NCBI RefSeq assembly: GCF_013141825.1
Contig: NZ_RZNH01000015.1
Coordinates: 1-64,000, forward strand
Reading direction: 5' to 3'
Origin: Marinifilum caeruleilacunae
Lineage (GTDB): Bacteria > Bacteroidota > Bacteroidia > Bacteroidales > Marinifilaceae
Length of the DNA stretch: 64,000 nucleotides
The notes under the pieces were generated by a model. It worked only from the letters and a program-made list of their open reading frames with translations, was not told where the DNA came from and made no database searches. Positions 24,673-33,160 of this stretch are shown piece by piece. The position numbers and the translations under genes were made by a program. Numbering within the stretch: position 1 is the stretch's first letter; every line of letters begins with the position of its first letter.

Positions 24673-27117
24673 ATGTCAGAAACATTAAAAGAAAACATGG
24701 AAGCTAAGGATGATCACCTATCATACGAAGATTTTACTTCCGAAGTTCTTGAAGATTACCGCATAGCAAATATAAGCCGTCAGTTAAGTATTTTGGGTCG
24801 TAAGGAAGTGTTAACCGGGAAGGCCAAATTTGGAATCTTTGGAGATGGAAAAGAGATTGCCCAAATTGCAATGGCAAAATCATTCCGCAATGGAGATTGG
24901 CGATCGGGATATTACCGAGATCAGACCTTTATGCTAGCAGCCGGAATGCTAACACCTGAAGAGTTTTTTGCCCAATTATTTGGGGAGACTCAACTGGATA
25001 AAAATCCGGCAAACGGTGGACGATTGATGAACAACCATTACGCATCAAGAAGTTTGAACGAAGATGGTACGTGGAAGAACCTTACAGAGCAAAAAAATTC
25101 ATCGGCCGATATCTCGCCAACTGCTGGTCAGATGCCTCGTTTACTTGGCCTGGCATATGCCTCCAAATTATTCCGTGAAAATAAAGACTTACATCAGTTT
25201 ACCGATTTTTCCATTAAGGGAAATGAAGTGGCTTTTGGAACAATTGGAGACTCCAGTACCTCAGAAGGTCATTTTTGGGAAACCATTAATGCCGCAGGTG
25301 TACTAAAAGTTCCGATGGCAATGAGTGTTTGGGACGATGGATGGGGAATTTCAGTTCCAAATAAATATCAAACCACAAAACAAAACATATCAGAAGTATT
25401 AAAAGGTTTTGAGCAGGACGAAAACGGTGATGGTTACCTTATATACAAAGCAAAAGGTTGGGATTACCCTGCCTTGTGTAAAATGTTTGCAGAAGGTGTT
25501 GAACTTTGCCGACGTGATCATGTTCCGGTACTGTTTCATGTCACAGAAATGACCCAACCTTTGGGACATTCAACTTCCGGATCGCACGAAAGATATAAGA
25601 CGAAAGAGCGATTGCAATGGGAGGCCGACTTCGATCCGATTAAAAAAATGAGAGAATGGATTCTTTCAATGGAATTAATTGAAAGCGATAAGCTGGACGA
25701 TATAGAAAAGGAAGCCATTGATGTGGTGAAGAAAGCCCGCCAGACTGCCTGGAAGAGTTTTACCAGTCCAATCAAAAAGGAACGTGATGAATTGATAACT
25801 CTTGTAGAAAATGCAGGATGTAAGTGCAAGAAGACAGATCGAATCAACAACATCACTTCTGGTTTGAAGAAAGTGATTCACCCGGTTCGTAAAGACAATG
25901 TGAGTGCTGCCAAGAAAATCTTAAGGCATATCTGTTCTAATTGCGAAAGCTTTAAACCTTTGAAGTCGCAGCTACAGGTGTGGTTGAAAAATACCATTGC
26001 CGAAAATGAGGAAAGATACAGTAGTCACCTGTACAGCGAAACAGGACTAAAAATTAGCAATATTGAACCGGTAGAACCTGTTTATGGTGAGAATTCAAAA
26101 ACTGTAAATGGGCGAGAGGTTCTGCGTGATAATTTTGAAAAATTATTTACCAAATATCCACTTTTACTGACTTTTGGTGAGGACACGGGTTTTATTGGAG
26201 GTGTGAACCAAAGTTTGGAAGGGATGCAGGAGAAATTTGGAGAACTTCGCGTAACAGATACCGGTATTCGTGAAGCAACGATTCTGGGGCAAGGTATTGG
26301 CCTCGCTTTACGCGGATTAAGACCCATTGCGGAAATTCAATACTTCGATTACCTTCTATATGCACTGCAAACCATGAGCGACGATTTGGCCACCATGCAG
26401 TATAGAACCAAGGGAGGTCAGAAATCACCAGTGATTATTCGTACTCGTGGTCACCGTTTGGAAGGAATCTGGCATTCAGGATCACCTCTAAGTATGGTAA
26501 TTAATTCGATACGTGGAGTACATGTTTGTGTGCCAAGAAATATGACTGTGGCAGCAGGATTGTACAACTCCCTTCTGGAATCGGATGAACCTGCATTGGT
26601 TATAGAACCTTTAAATGGCTATCGTTTAAAGGAAAAAATGCCTGAAAATTTAGGAGAATTTAAAACGGCCTTAGGTGTTCCTGAGGTTTTAAATGAAGGT
26701 TCCGATATCACTTTAGTGACTTATGGCTCATGTGTTAGAATTGCCGAAGATGCAGTGAAACAGCTGAAAGATTTTAACATTTCAGTGGAATTGATCGATG
26801 TGCAAACTTTACTGCCATTCGATGTAAATCAAAGAATTTTGGAGTCGGTGAAGAAAACCAATCGCATTGTATTTTTCGATGAGGATGTTCCGGGTGGAGC
26901 TACAGCATTTATGATGCAAAAAGTATTGGAAGATCAGAAAGCTTATTTCTATTTAGATTCGGAACCAAGAACAATTACTGCAAAAGATCATCGACCTGCT
27001 TATGGAACTGATGGAGACTACTTCTCTAACCCTAATGCTGAGGACGTTTTTGAAGTAATTTACGATATCATGAGAGAATCAAATCCAGGTAAATTTCCTT
27101 CGATTTATACAGAATAG
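24673..27117 (+). CDS. Branched-chain 2-oxoacid dehydrogenase E1, alpha-beta fusion
   Basis: The 814-aa protein joins an E1-alpha half (about 20-360) to an E1-beta half (about 475-810). The alpha half aligns with the thiamine diphosphate motif at GDSSTSEG (192-199), but the usual ENNG that completes it reads WDDG (220-223). The beta half has FGEDTGFIGGV, IREATILGQGIG and the HSGSP, DEDVPGGA and DHRPAYGTDG blocks. The 110-residue linker contains two cysteine pairs, C383/C385 and C421/C424. E1 decarboxylates branched-chain oxoacids and loads the acyl group on E2; a matching E2 gene is at 43144-44469. The fusion is a known Bacteroidota form. Confidence 0.85.
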   Translation: MSETLKENMEAKDDHLSYEDFTSEVLEDYRIANISRQLSILGRKEVLTGKAKFGIFGDGKEIAQIAMAKSFRNGDWRSGYYRDQTFMLAAGMLTPEEFFAQLFGETQLDKNPANGGRLMNNHYASRSLNEDGTWKNLTEQKNSSADISPTAGQMPRLLGLAYASKLFRENKDLHQFTDFSIKGNEVAFGTIGDSSTSEGHFWETINAAGVLKVPMAMSVWDDGWGISVPNKYQTTKQNISEVLKGFEQDENGDGYLIYKAKGWDYPALCKMFAEGVELCRRDHVPVLFHVTEMTQPLGHSTSGSHERYKTKERLQWEADFDPIKKMREWILSMELIESDKLDDIEKEAIDVVKKARQTAWKSFTSPIKKERDELITLVENAGCKCKKTDRINNITSGLKKVIHPVRKDNVSAAKKILRHICSNCESFKPLKSQLQVWLKNTIAENEERYSSHLYSETGLKISNIEPVEPVYGENSKTVNGREVLRDNFEKLFTKYPLLLTFGEDTGFIGGVNQSLEGMQEKFGELRVTDTGIREATILGQGIGLALRGLRPIAEIQYFDYLLYALQTMSDDLATMQYRTKGGQKSPVIIRTRGHRLEGIWHSGSPLSMVINSIRGVHVCVPRNMTVAAGLYNSLLESDEPALVIEPLNGYRLKEKMPENLGEFKTALGVPEVLNEGSDITLVTYGSCVRIAEDAVKQLKDFNISVELIDVQTLLPFDVNQRILESVKKTNRIVFFDEDVPGGATAFMMQKVLEDQKAYFYLDSEPRTITAKDHRPAYGTDGDYFSNPNAEDVFEVIYDIMRESNPGKFPSIYTE

Positions 27118-27140
27118 AAAGAACATCATATTGATAATGA

Positions 27141-27174
27141 ATCCACAAATTGAAAAGTTTGTGGATTTTTTTTT
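27141..27174 (+). terminator. Terminator after the E1 fusion gene
   Basis: ATCCACAAA pairs with TTTGTGGAT across an eight-base loop, followed by a nine-T run. Confidence 0.85.
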
Positions 27175-27186
27175 GATGAGGCTTTC

Positions 27187-27372
27187 ACCCTTTTTTGGAA
27201 CTAAACTGTCTTATATATGATTGAGAGAATTACTTAGTGGGTATTTTCTCAATAGGCTTTTAGTTAGTAGTAGTTGGATGCAATGTGGTAATTCTTCCCA
27301 ACAATACAAACGATTAAGCTAAATATACTTGCAGAAGCAATCACTTCCCTTAAAAGTGATTGCTTTTTTTTA
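27187..27372 (+). ncRNA. Candidate small RNA unit A
   Basis: The stretch starts with CCCTTTTTT and a TATATATG box, contains CTTTTAGTTAGT at 27257-27268 followed by CAATGTGGTAA, and ends in a strong terminator hairpin (AAGCAATCACTT / AAGTGATTGCTT plus eight T residues, 27335-27372). It has no ORF, lies behind the E1 terminator, and shares blocks with units B and C. The promoter spacing is not ideal, so expression is inferred only. Confidence 0.35.
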
Positions 27373-27564
27373 TCTGCTTCGAAAATCAAATTCAACAAAA
27401 AGAAAATCCTACTTGCCCCTACCAGAATGTAATGCGAATGTGTGATTAAGCCCTCATGACAGCAAAGGTGAATTTGATTGTTTAAGTTTTCTTAACCTCC
27501 TAAACAGTAAGAAAAAGAGAGTGTTATGATTTAGTTGGTGAAAAAAACAATTTTTTTAAATTCT

Positions 27565-27760
27565 TTTGTCACCCTTTTTATATACTTCCCTGTTTTAGTA
27601 TTGTTCAAGACAAGAAATAGGGGTCTTGTTAAGAATAACTTTTTAGTTCGTTCGTTCGTGCCGACGATAATGGTAAAGATATAATTGGGCACAATTCTAA
27701 AGGGCTATATATATAGCATTGAAACGGTCATTCTTAGGGGGGATGATCGTTTTTTTTTAC
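27565..27760 (+). ncRNA. Candidate small RNA unit B
   Basis: It opens with a CACCCTTTTT block and a TAGTATTG box. Then come a CAAGAC/GTCTTG hairpin, the related CTTTTTAGTTCGT block (27639-27651) with TAATGGTAA, and a terminator hairpin (AAACGGTCAT / ATGATCGTTT plus nine T residues, 27722-27760). It ends 30 bases before the GNAT start codon, so it could also be a leader with an attenuator for that gene. Confidence 0.35.
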
Positions 27761-27789
27761 TTTTGATTACATGATTAATCAAAACTAAA

Positions 27790-28272
27790 ATGATTCGTAT
27801 AGCCACTATTGCTGATGCTGAGGCCATTAGCAGAATATACAATTACTACATTAAAAATACAGTTGTAACTTTCGAAGAGGAGGAGGTATCTGCAAAGGAA
27901 ATTGAGAAAAGAATTTCAAAAGTTCTTGAAAAATACCCATGGTATGTTTACATATTGAATGATACTCTTGTGGGTTATGCCTATGCCAGTGAATGGAAAC
28001 CCCGACGTTCGTATCAATTTTCGGTTGAAACAACCGTTTACCTTCATCCTGATTTTGGAGCTCGAGGAATAGGCACATTACTATATGGAAAGTTGATATC
28101 TGACCTTCGAGCAATGGACTTGCATGTCGCAATTGGGGGAATCACCCTACCAAACGATTCGAGCGTTGCATTGCATGAGAAATTTGGATTCAAAAAAACT
28201 GGACAGTTTAAAGAGGTTGGTTACAAGTTTAATCAATGGTTGGATGTAGGCTATTGGCAATTAATATTTTAA
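27790..28272 (+). CDS. GNAT N-acetyltransferase, phosphinothricin-acetyltransferase-like
   Basis: The 160-aa protein is a GNAT enzyme of the Pat/YwnH type. It begins IRIATIADAEAISRIYNYYI and has WKPRRSYQFSVETTVYLHP, the acetyl-CoA pyrophosphate loop GARGIGTLLY and LHEKFGFKKTGQFKEVGYKF. Members acetylate the amino group of phosphinothricin, methionine sulfoximine or related small amines; the natural substrate here is unknown. It stands alone between two hairpin-ended intergenic units. Its start codon lies 30 bases behind a terminator-like hairpin, which could attenuate it. Confidence 0.85.
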   Translation: MIRIATIADAEAISRIYNYYIKNTVVTFEEEEVSAKEIEKRISKVLEKYPWYVYILNDTLVGYAYASEWKPRRSYQFSVETTVYLHPDFGARGIGTLLYGKLISDLRAMDLHVAIGGITLPNDSSVALHEKFGFKKTGQFKEVGYKFNQWLDVGYWQLIF

Positions 28273-28359
28273 AACAGATTAAGCTAAAAATGACCCAAAA
28301 TCGGCACTAAAAGTTAAAGTTTGTTAAAAAATGAAAGAAAATGGCCCAAAAAGTAACCT

Positions 28360-28512
28360 ATTTTCCCTTTTTAATCGTCTTTATAGTAGAAAACTTTTAG
28401 TTAGTGTTGGTTTGATTCATTGTGGTTAGTGGTTAATTGTCTGAGAAGATAATTTACAAATCAACATAAAATTTTTCACCCGGCATTACCCCTTAATATG
28501 CCGGGTTTTTTC
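28360..28512 (+). ncRNA. Candidate small RNA unit C
   Basis: CCCTTTTT is followed by CTTTTAGTTAGT (28394-28405), identical to 12 bases of unit A, then CATTGTGGTTA. The unit ends in the hairpin ACCCGGCAT / ATGCCGGGT with a six-T run (28478-28512). It may be an independent RNA or simply the 3' untranslated region of the GNAT gene; the shared 12-mer favours the first view only weakly. Confidence 0.3.
28478..28512 (+). terminator. Terminator before the converging NhaC gene
   Basis: ACCCGGCAT pairs with ATGCCGGGT across an 11-base loop, followed by TTTTTTCTTT. It ends plus-strand transcription just before the stop codon of the opposite gene. Confidence 0.8.
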
Positions 28513-28513
28513 T

Positions 28514-30430
28514 TTACTTCTTTCCAAAGAATTTTACAATTAGAAACAGTGTTAAAAATCCTGTAGGAATTAAAATCCAGGAACTAACGCCATAGGCTGC
28601 TGGAATTAAACCCAAAAGTATAGCTACTGAACCAACTGTAAGAGCATATGGCAATTGGGTGCGTACATGCTCTATATGATTACAAGAACTCGCCAGGGAA
28701 CTTAAAATGGTTGTATCTGATATTGGAGAACAATGATCACCAAGAACAGATCCTGCCAAAATTGCCGAAACGGTAATGTAAAAAATATCCATGCTTTGTG
28801 CATCGGCCAAGCCTGCCGAGTGACATAAGGCCCAGGATGCCGGAAGAATTAATGGATAAAGAATGGCCATTGTTCCCCAGGATGAACCTGTAGAGAAAGC
28901 GATTAGTGCCGATAATATAAAAGTAAAGCTTGGCAAAAATTGTGGAGGAACTTCCGTTGCTATTAATATTTTCGAAATAAAGTCGGCAGTATGCAAATCT
29001 TTTGTGATATCGGCAAGAGCCCAGGCCAGTATCAGGATTAGAATAGCAGTGAGCATGGTTTTGAAGCCTTTTACCAAGGCATCGATGGTTTTCTTAAGAC
29101 TCAGAATTCTTTGTCCAATGCTTAATGCTGCAGCAACCAATACAGCCGAAATGGACGACCACAAAAGTGCCAGGTACGAATCGGATGCCCCAATAATATG
29201 AGACAGCTTTGTTCCAAAAGATACTGCTGAATCATTCCAGACTTCACTACTCCAGCCTGTGTATATTAAACCGGCAAAAGTTCCAAAAATAACTACCATT
29301 ACAGGGATTCCTGCATTGTACCACCTGGTGGGAATTTCATCAGAAATCTCTATGCTCTCAACTTCATCATTGTTTTTCTGTTTTACTTCCGAAATTTTTT
29401 CTTCAGACTTCGCCCTTTGCTCAGCTTTGTACATCGGGCCAAAATCTCTTTTCATGATCACAATCATGAGAATAAAAAACAAGGTAAAGAAAGGGTAGAA
29501 GCGGGTGGGCAATGAGTTTAAAAAGATACTGTAAGCACTTTCGTCGATATTGATCTGAACCGTTGCCGATTGAATATAGCTCAGCTCAATGCCAATCCAG
29601 GTTGTTATCATGGCAATGGAAGCAACTGGAGCAGCCGTAGAATCGACAATGTATGCCAGCTTTTCACGCGAGATTTTTAATCGGTCTGTTACAGGTCGCA
29701 TGGTGTTCCCCACGACCAGTGTATTGGCGTAATCGTCGAAGAAAATCAGCACACCCAAAATCCAGGTAACAATCTGTCCTGATCTGGAACTATTGGCGAA
29801 TCGCGATAATTTGTTTACCACGCCTTGCATACCGCCATTTTGAGTAATCAGGTTCACCATGGCTCCAATTAGCATGGAAAATACAATGATGGAAATATGA
29901 CCTGTATCGGCAAGTGATTGTATGATATAGGTGTCGGAAATTGCGAATATCGCCTTAAAAAATGCCGTAAAAAAAGAAATATCCTGGTAAGTAAAAATGA
30001 TGAGCGTGCCCGTGAATAAACCTACAAAAAGAGCCGAAAACACCTCTTTAAATACCAATGCCATTAAAATTGCAATAAGTGGTGGTAATATCGACATCCA
30101 AAGTGGAATGGCCGAATAATTAACAGCTCTACTCTGTTCTGAAATGCTTACTTGTATCCGATCGTTGCCCTTAAACACAAAAGGGACTACAATTTTATCT
30201 GTATCCGCTTTGTGCCACATTTCCGTTTGGTTAAGCTTCACCAACACAGAATCACCATCAGATTGGTAATGAATGGTAATTTCAGAAGGGATATCGGAAA
30301 TAATAATTTTGGGAAGCTCAATGCGAAAATCGTCTGATCTTGTTTCATCTTTATTAGTTTCGGCAAATGCGACTTGATTTAAAATCAAGAATAAAACAAA
30401 CAGTAGTGAGAGGGCAGATTTTTTATTCAT
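28514..30430 (-). CDS. NhaC-family antiporter with extracytoplasmic N-terminal domain
   Basis: The 638-aa protein has a signal peptide (MNKKSALSLLFVLFLILN, cut near AFA) and about 70 residues of beta-rich extracytoplasmic sequence. An NhaC-type transporter of 11-12 helices follows, with FDDYANTLVVGNTMRPVTD, DSTAAPVASIAMITTWIG, STGSSWGTMAILYPL and GDHCSPISDTTILSS. The HCSPISDTT loop matches the NhaC ion site. The start is ATG 30430; the upstream TTG would spoil the signal peptide. The extra domain is not in classical NhaC and may sense or bind something outside the membrane. It differs in length and pattern from the NhaC at 9403-10842. Confidence 0.8.
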   Translation of the reverse strand: MNKKSALSLLFVLFLILNQVAFAETNKDETRSDDFRIELPKIIISDIPSEITIHYQSDGDSVLVKLNQTEMWHKADTDKIVVPFVFKGNDRIQVSISEQSRAVNYSAIPLWMSILPPLIAILMALVFKEVFSALFVGLFTGTLIIFTYQDISFFTAFFKAIFAISDTYIIQSLADTGHISIIVFSMLIGAMVNLITQNGGMQGVVNKLSRFANSSRSGQIVTWILGVLIFFDDYANTLVVGNTMRPVTDRLKISREKLAYIVDSTAAPVASIAMITTWIGIELSYIQSATVQINIDESAYSIFLNSLPTRFYPFFTLFFILMIVIMKRDFGPMYKAEQRAKSEEKISEVKQKNNDEVESIEISDEIPTRWYNAGIPVMVVIFGTFAGLIYTGWSSEVWNDSAVSFGTKLSHIIGASDSYLALLWSSISAVLVAAALSIGQRILSLKKTIDALVKGFKTMLTAILILILAWALADITKDLHTADFISKILIATEVPPQFLPSFTFILSALIAFSTGSSWGTMAILYPLILPASWALCHSAGLADAQSMDIFYITVSAILAGSVLGDHCSPISDTTILSSLASSCNHIEHVRTQLPYALTVGSVAILLGLIPAAYGVSSWILIPTGFLTLFLIVKFFGKK

Positions 30431-30584
30431 TCCGGGCAATTTGGTTAGAGAATGTTAAATATAATTATTTTGTCTGCCTTGTACTAATGAATTGGAAAGA
30501 ACTAATCAGATTTTAGCAGGGGAGAAATCTTTTTTTCTTTCGCAAAATTGGTTAATTTGTATCTGAAAACTTAAAATAATTAGT

Positions 30585-31175
30585 GTGGAAGGAAGTTCGG
30601 ATTTATTCAGAATGGAGAATAATAATATTAATCCTGAAAAAGGGAAGGTACTAATTGCCGAACCCTTTTTGGAAGGAAGATATTTTAAACGCTCTATTGT
30701 GTTGTTGGCAGAATTTAATGAAGAAGGTGCAGTTGGATTTGTTTTGAATAAGCCAATTAACCTGAGTGTTGATGAAGTTTTGGTGAGTATCGCCCATTTT
30801 GATGGAGATGTTTTTGTTGGAGGACCGGTTGATACCAACAGAATTTACTATATCCATACCTTACCCGATTTAATTCCCAACAGCATTCATATTTTCGATA
30901 ACCTTTACTGGGGAGGCGATTTCAGTGTTTTAAAGGATTTGATTGAACAGAAAAAAGTACTTCCTCACCAGGTGAGATTTTTTGCCGGTTATTCTGGTTG
31001 GAGTTCGGGTCAGCTAAACGAGGAAATTAAAGAAAACTCATGGTTGGTAAGCCAAATCGATGTGCGAAGTATCATGAGCCTTAATAACGACGATTTGTGG
31101 GAACAATCGCTTAGAAAACTGGGTGGACGATACCGCATGTGGTCTAATTTCCCCGAAAATCCAAGTATGAACTAA
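30585..31175 (+). CDS. YqgE/AlgH family protein
   Basis: The 196-aa protein of the UPF0301 family contains KGKVLIAEPFLEGRYFKRSIVLL, GAVGFVLNKPIN, VFVGGPVDTNRIYYIHT and FFAGYSGWSSGQLNEEI in the usual order. The biochemical role of the family is not known. I accept the GTG start at 30585 because DLFRMENNNI aligns with the common Bacteroidota beginning DLFKIESNNI. The ATG at 30612 would remove it. The gene stands alone between two minus-strand transcription units. Confidence 0.88.
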   Translation: MEGSSDLFRMENNNINPEKGKVLIAEPFLEGRYFKRSIVLLAEFNEEGAVGFVLNKPINLSVDEVLVSIAHFDGDVFVGGPVDTNRIYYIHTLPDLIPNSIHIFDNLYWGGDFSVLKDLIEQKKVLPHQVRFFAGYSGWSSGQLNEEIKENSWLVSQIDVRSIMSLNNDDLWEQSLRKLGGRYRMWSNFPENPSMN

Positions 31176-31186
31176 GCAATCTCAGC

Positions 31187-32041
31187 TTAATATCTAAAGG
31201 TGTTCCGATTTAACTCTTCCAATAAAAGCTTGGCAGTTTTGTTGAAATATCTTCTATCCTTGTATGCCACAACCCATCTTATTCCGCTAATTGAATTGCT
31301 TAAAAATATTTCATCGGCCTCCAACAGGTCATTGGCGGTAATGTTACAATCATCGTAAACAGTCATGTTTAACTTCAGGGCAGTTTCGATTAATTGTTCG
31401 CGCATAATTCCACTAACTGCACCACTTTCAATTGATGGAGTCATTAGAATATTGTTTTTCACAATAAACAGGTTTGAGCTGATACTCTCAATCGGATTTC
31501 CTCTTTCATTTAGGATCAGGCAGTCATCCAATCGCATTTTATTTTTGTAATTACCTGCCATGATAAACAGTAAAGAGTTACCTGTTTTAAACTGTGAAAT
31601 AATTCCAGAAGATTTCCTGCATTCGCTATAAAGGTCAATTTTCAGTCCTTTTTTGTTCAAAGCATAGTGGTCGTTTTCCAGGCGCGAAGTTTCAATCAAG
31701 TATGAAATGTTATTGTCGCTTGGTGTATACAAACCGCCATCGTTTCTAAAAACACTTAACCTGATTCTTGTTCCTGCAAAGGCTTTGTTCTTGTTGATCA
31801 GGTAGGTGATGTTGATTTTCAATTTGTCCCGGAAATTTTCAGGTACAATCATCCCAATTGTGTTCATGCCTTTTATGAGGCGGTCTAAATGCTGATCGAG
31901 AAATTGTATTTCGGTTCCGTTGGAATGGATGGTTTCAAAAAGAGAATCTCCATATCTGAAAGCTCGATTCCCAGCACCAAAAACAGCACTATCCTTAGGA
32001 AATAATTCACCGTTTAGATTAATATACTCCGATATGCTCAT
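31187..32041 (-). CDS. Class IV aminotransferase (aminodeoxychorismate lyase/BCAT fold)
   Basis: The 284-aa pyridoxal-phosphate enzyme of fold type IV shows RYGDSLFETIHSNG near the N-terminus and the catalytic lysine in FKTGNSLLFIMAG. GNPIESISSNLFIVKN, SGAVSGIMREQLIE and ADEIFLSNSISGIRWV are the later family blocks. The group includes branched-chain and D-amino acid aminotransferases and 4-amino-4-deoxychorismate lyase (PabC). The size and lack of a BCAT-specific motif make PabC-like function possible but unproven. It is the last gene of a long minus-strand run, one base after the HAD phosphatase gene. Confidence 0.75.
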   Translation of the reverse strand: MSISEYINLNGELFPKDSAVFGAGNRAFRYGDSLFETIHSNGTEIQFLDQHLDRLIKGMNTIGMIVPENFRDKLKINITYLINKNKAFAGTRIRLSVFRNDGGLYTPSDNNISYLIETSRLENDHYALNKKGLKIDLYSECRKSSGIISQFKTGNSLLFIMAGNYKNKMRLDDCLILNERGNPIESISSNLFIVKNNILMTPSIESGAVSGIMREQLIETALKLNMTVYDDCNITANDLLEADEIFLSNSISGIRWVVAYKDRRYFNKTAKLLLEELNRNTFRY

Positions 32042-32042
32042 G

Positions 32043-32540
32043 CTATAATTCTCCTTTTAATATTTGATCGCAATATGCTTCGATATTTTCGTTTGCATCC
32101 ACTTTTATTCCTGTAATTCCAGCTGCTTCGGCCGATTGTTTATCTCGAGGGCTATCGCCAATCATGAACGACTTTTCAGGATCGATATTGTACTCTTTTA
32201 TGGCCTTTTTGATAAAGTATGGACTTGGTTTCCGACATTGGCAAGCTGCTACACTGTCGTGATGAGGACAGAAGTAGATTTTCTCAATCGTTATATTTTC
32301 CTTTCGCAGAATTGATAAGAGGTGCTCATGCACTTTGTTCACATCATCCTCGGTATAAATTCCTTTTGCTACGCCTCCCTGGTTGGTTACGATAAATAAC
32401 ATGTAACCCGCTTCAGAAAACTTTTTTAAAGAGGGAATAATTCCTTCATTGATAACAAAATCTTCAACCCGGTAAATATAATAATGACCTACATCGGAAT
32501 TGATGACTCCATCGCGGTCGAGAAAAATGGCTTTTTGCAT
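32043..32540 (-). CDS. HAD-IIIA phosphatase, GmhB-like
   Basis: The 165-aa protein has catalytic aspartates D9 and D11 in AIFLDRDGVIN, the VTNQGG motif II, and the zinc-binding CPHH...CQCRKP loop. PSPYFIKKA and MIGDSPRDKQSA (motif IV) follow. These are features of D-glycero-D-manno-heptose 1,7-bisphosphate 7-phosphatase (GmhB) and of histidinol phosphatase relatives. A role in making the heptose of lipopolysaccharide or S-layer glycan is likely, but no other heptose genes are nearby. It lies between the rhomboid and aminotransferase genes with gaps of 1-3 bases. Confidence 0.82.
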   Translation of the reverse strand: MQKAIFLDRDGVINSDVGHYYIYRVEDFVINEGIIPSLKKFSEAGYMLFIVTNQGGVAKGIYTEDDVNKVHEHLLSILRKENITIEKIYFCPHHDSVAACQCRKPSPYFIKKAIKEYNIDPEKSFMIGDSPRDKQSAEAAGITGIKVDANENIEAYCDQILKGEL

Positions 32541-32543
32541 GCT

Positions 32544-33149
32544 TTAAAAATTGAGAATCTGCTGCAAAAATAAGGAGAATAATTTGGGTTTAATGATTAA
32601 TGGAAACAGAAATCCGAATAATGCACCCGAGAAATGTGCACTATGACCAATATTATCAAGATTTTTCTTTCCCATATAATAGGAATAGTAGAGGTATCCG
32701 GCAGCGAAAAGAATGCCCGGAATTGGAATTACAAAAAACAGGTAAATGGGCTGTAGAGGTGCAAAAAATATGGTAGCAAAAACCACAGCCGATGTTGCGC
32801 CCGAGGCACCCACAGCATTATAATGGTAGTGCTCTTTGTGTTTCTTTAAATCGTAAAGGGTTGAAAATACAATCGCACTAAGATATAAGGCTATAAAATA
32901 GATTACGCCTGCCGATCCAAAATTATAACTGAAATAATATTCAAGTGCATCGCCAAAAAAATACAGTACAATCATATTTACCAGCAAATGATCCCAATTG
33001 GCATGTAAAAAACCGTAGGTAAGAATTCTGTACCACTGATTTCTTTTGGTAATCTGATATGCGTTGAACTGATATTTGTACAGCAAATCGTTGTTCTGAA
33101 ATGCTGTCAAAGAAACGAGTACTGTGATTGCAATTATAATAATGGTCAT
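32544..33149 (-). CDS. Rhomboid-family intramembrane serine protease
   Basis: The 201-aa membrane protein has six helices. The catalytic dyad is visible: S116 in VGASGATSAV (GxSG motif) and H172 in IGHSAHFSGALFGF. WYRILTYGFLHANWDHLLVNM is the L1 loop signature with the supporting His and Asn. It cleaves single-pass proteins within the membrane; its substrates are unknown. It is encoded 11 bases after the PorE-like gene of the T9SS cluster and 3 bases before the GmhB-like gene, so it is likely on the same transcript as the secretion genes. Confidence 0.9.
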   Translation of the reverse strand: MTIIIIAITVLVSLTAFQNNDLLYKYQFNAYQITKRNQWYRILTYGFLHANWDHLLVNMIVLYFFGDALEYYFSYNFGSAGVIYFIALYLSAIVFSTLYDLKKHKEHYHYNAVGASGATSAVVFATIFFAPLQPIYLFFVIPIPGILFAAGYLYYSYYMGKKNLDNIGHSAHFSGALFGFLFPLIIKPKLFSLFLQQILNF

Positions 33150-33160
33150 GTTGTTCGATG

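Larger units (their letters stand above)
27118..27789. other. 672-bp gene-free region with three hairpin terminators
   Basis: No credible ORF is seen. The region holds the E1 gene terminator (27141-27174), a second T-tailed hairpin (27335-27372) and a third (27722-27760). The last two each end a stretch of about 150-190 bases that shares short sequence blocks with the other and with a third unit after the GNAT gene. This pattern suggests small RNA transcription units rather than empty spacer. Confidence 0.5.

Noticed and set aside
27118..27789. tRNA or 6S RNA in the gene-free region
   Set aside because: No cloverleaf with T-loop sequence and no large central bubble flanked by closing stems could be traced by eye.
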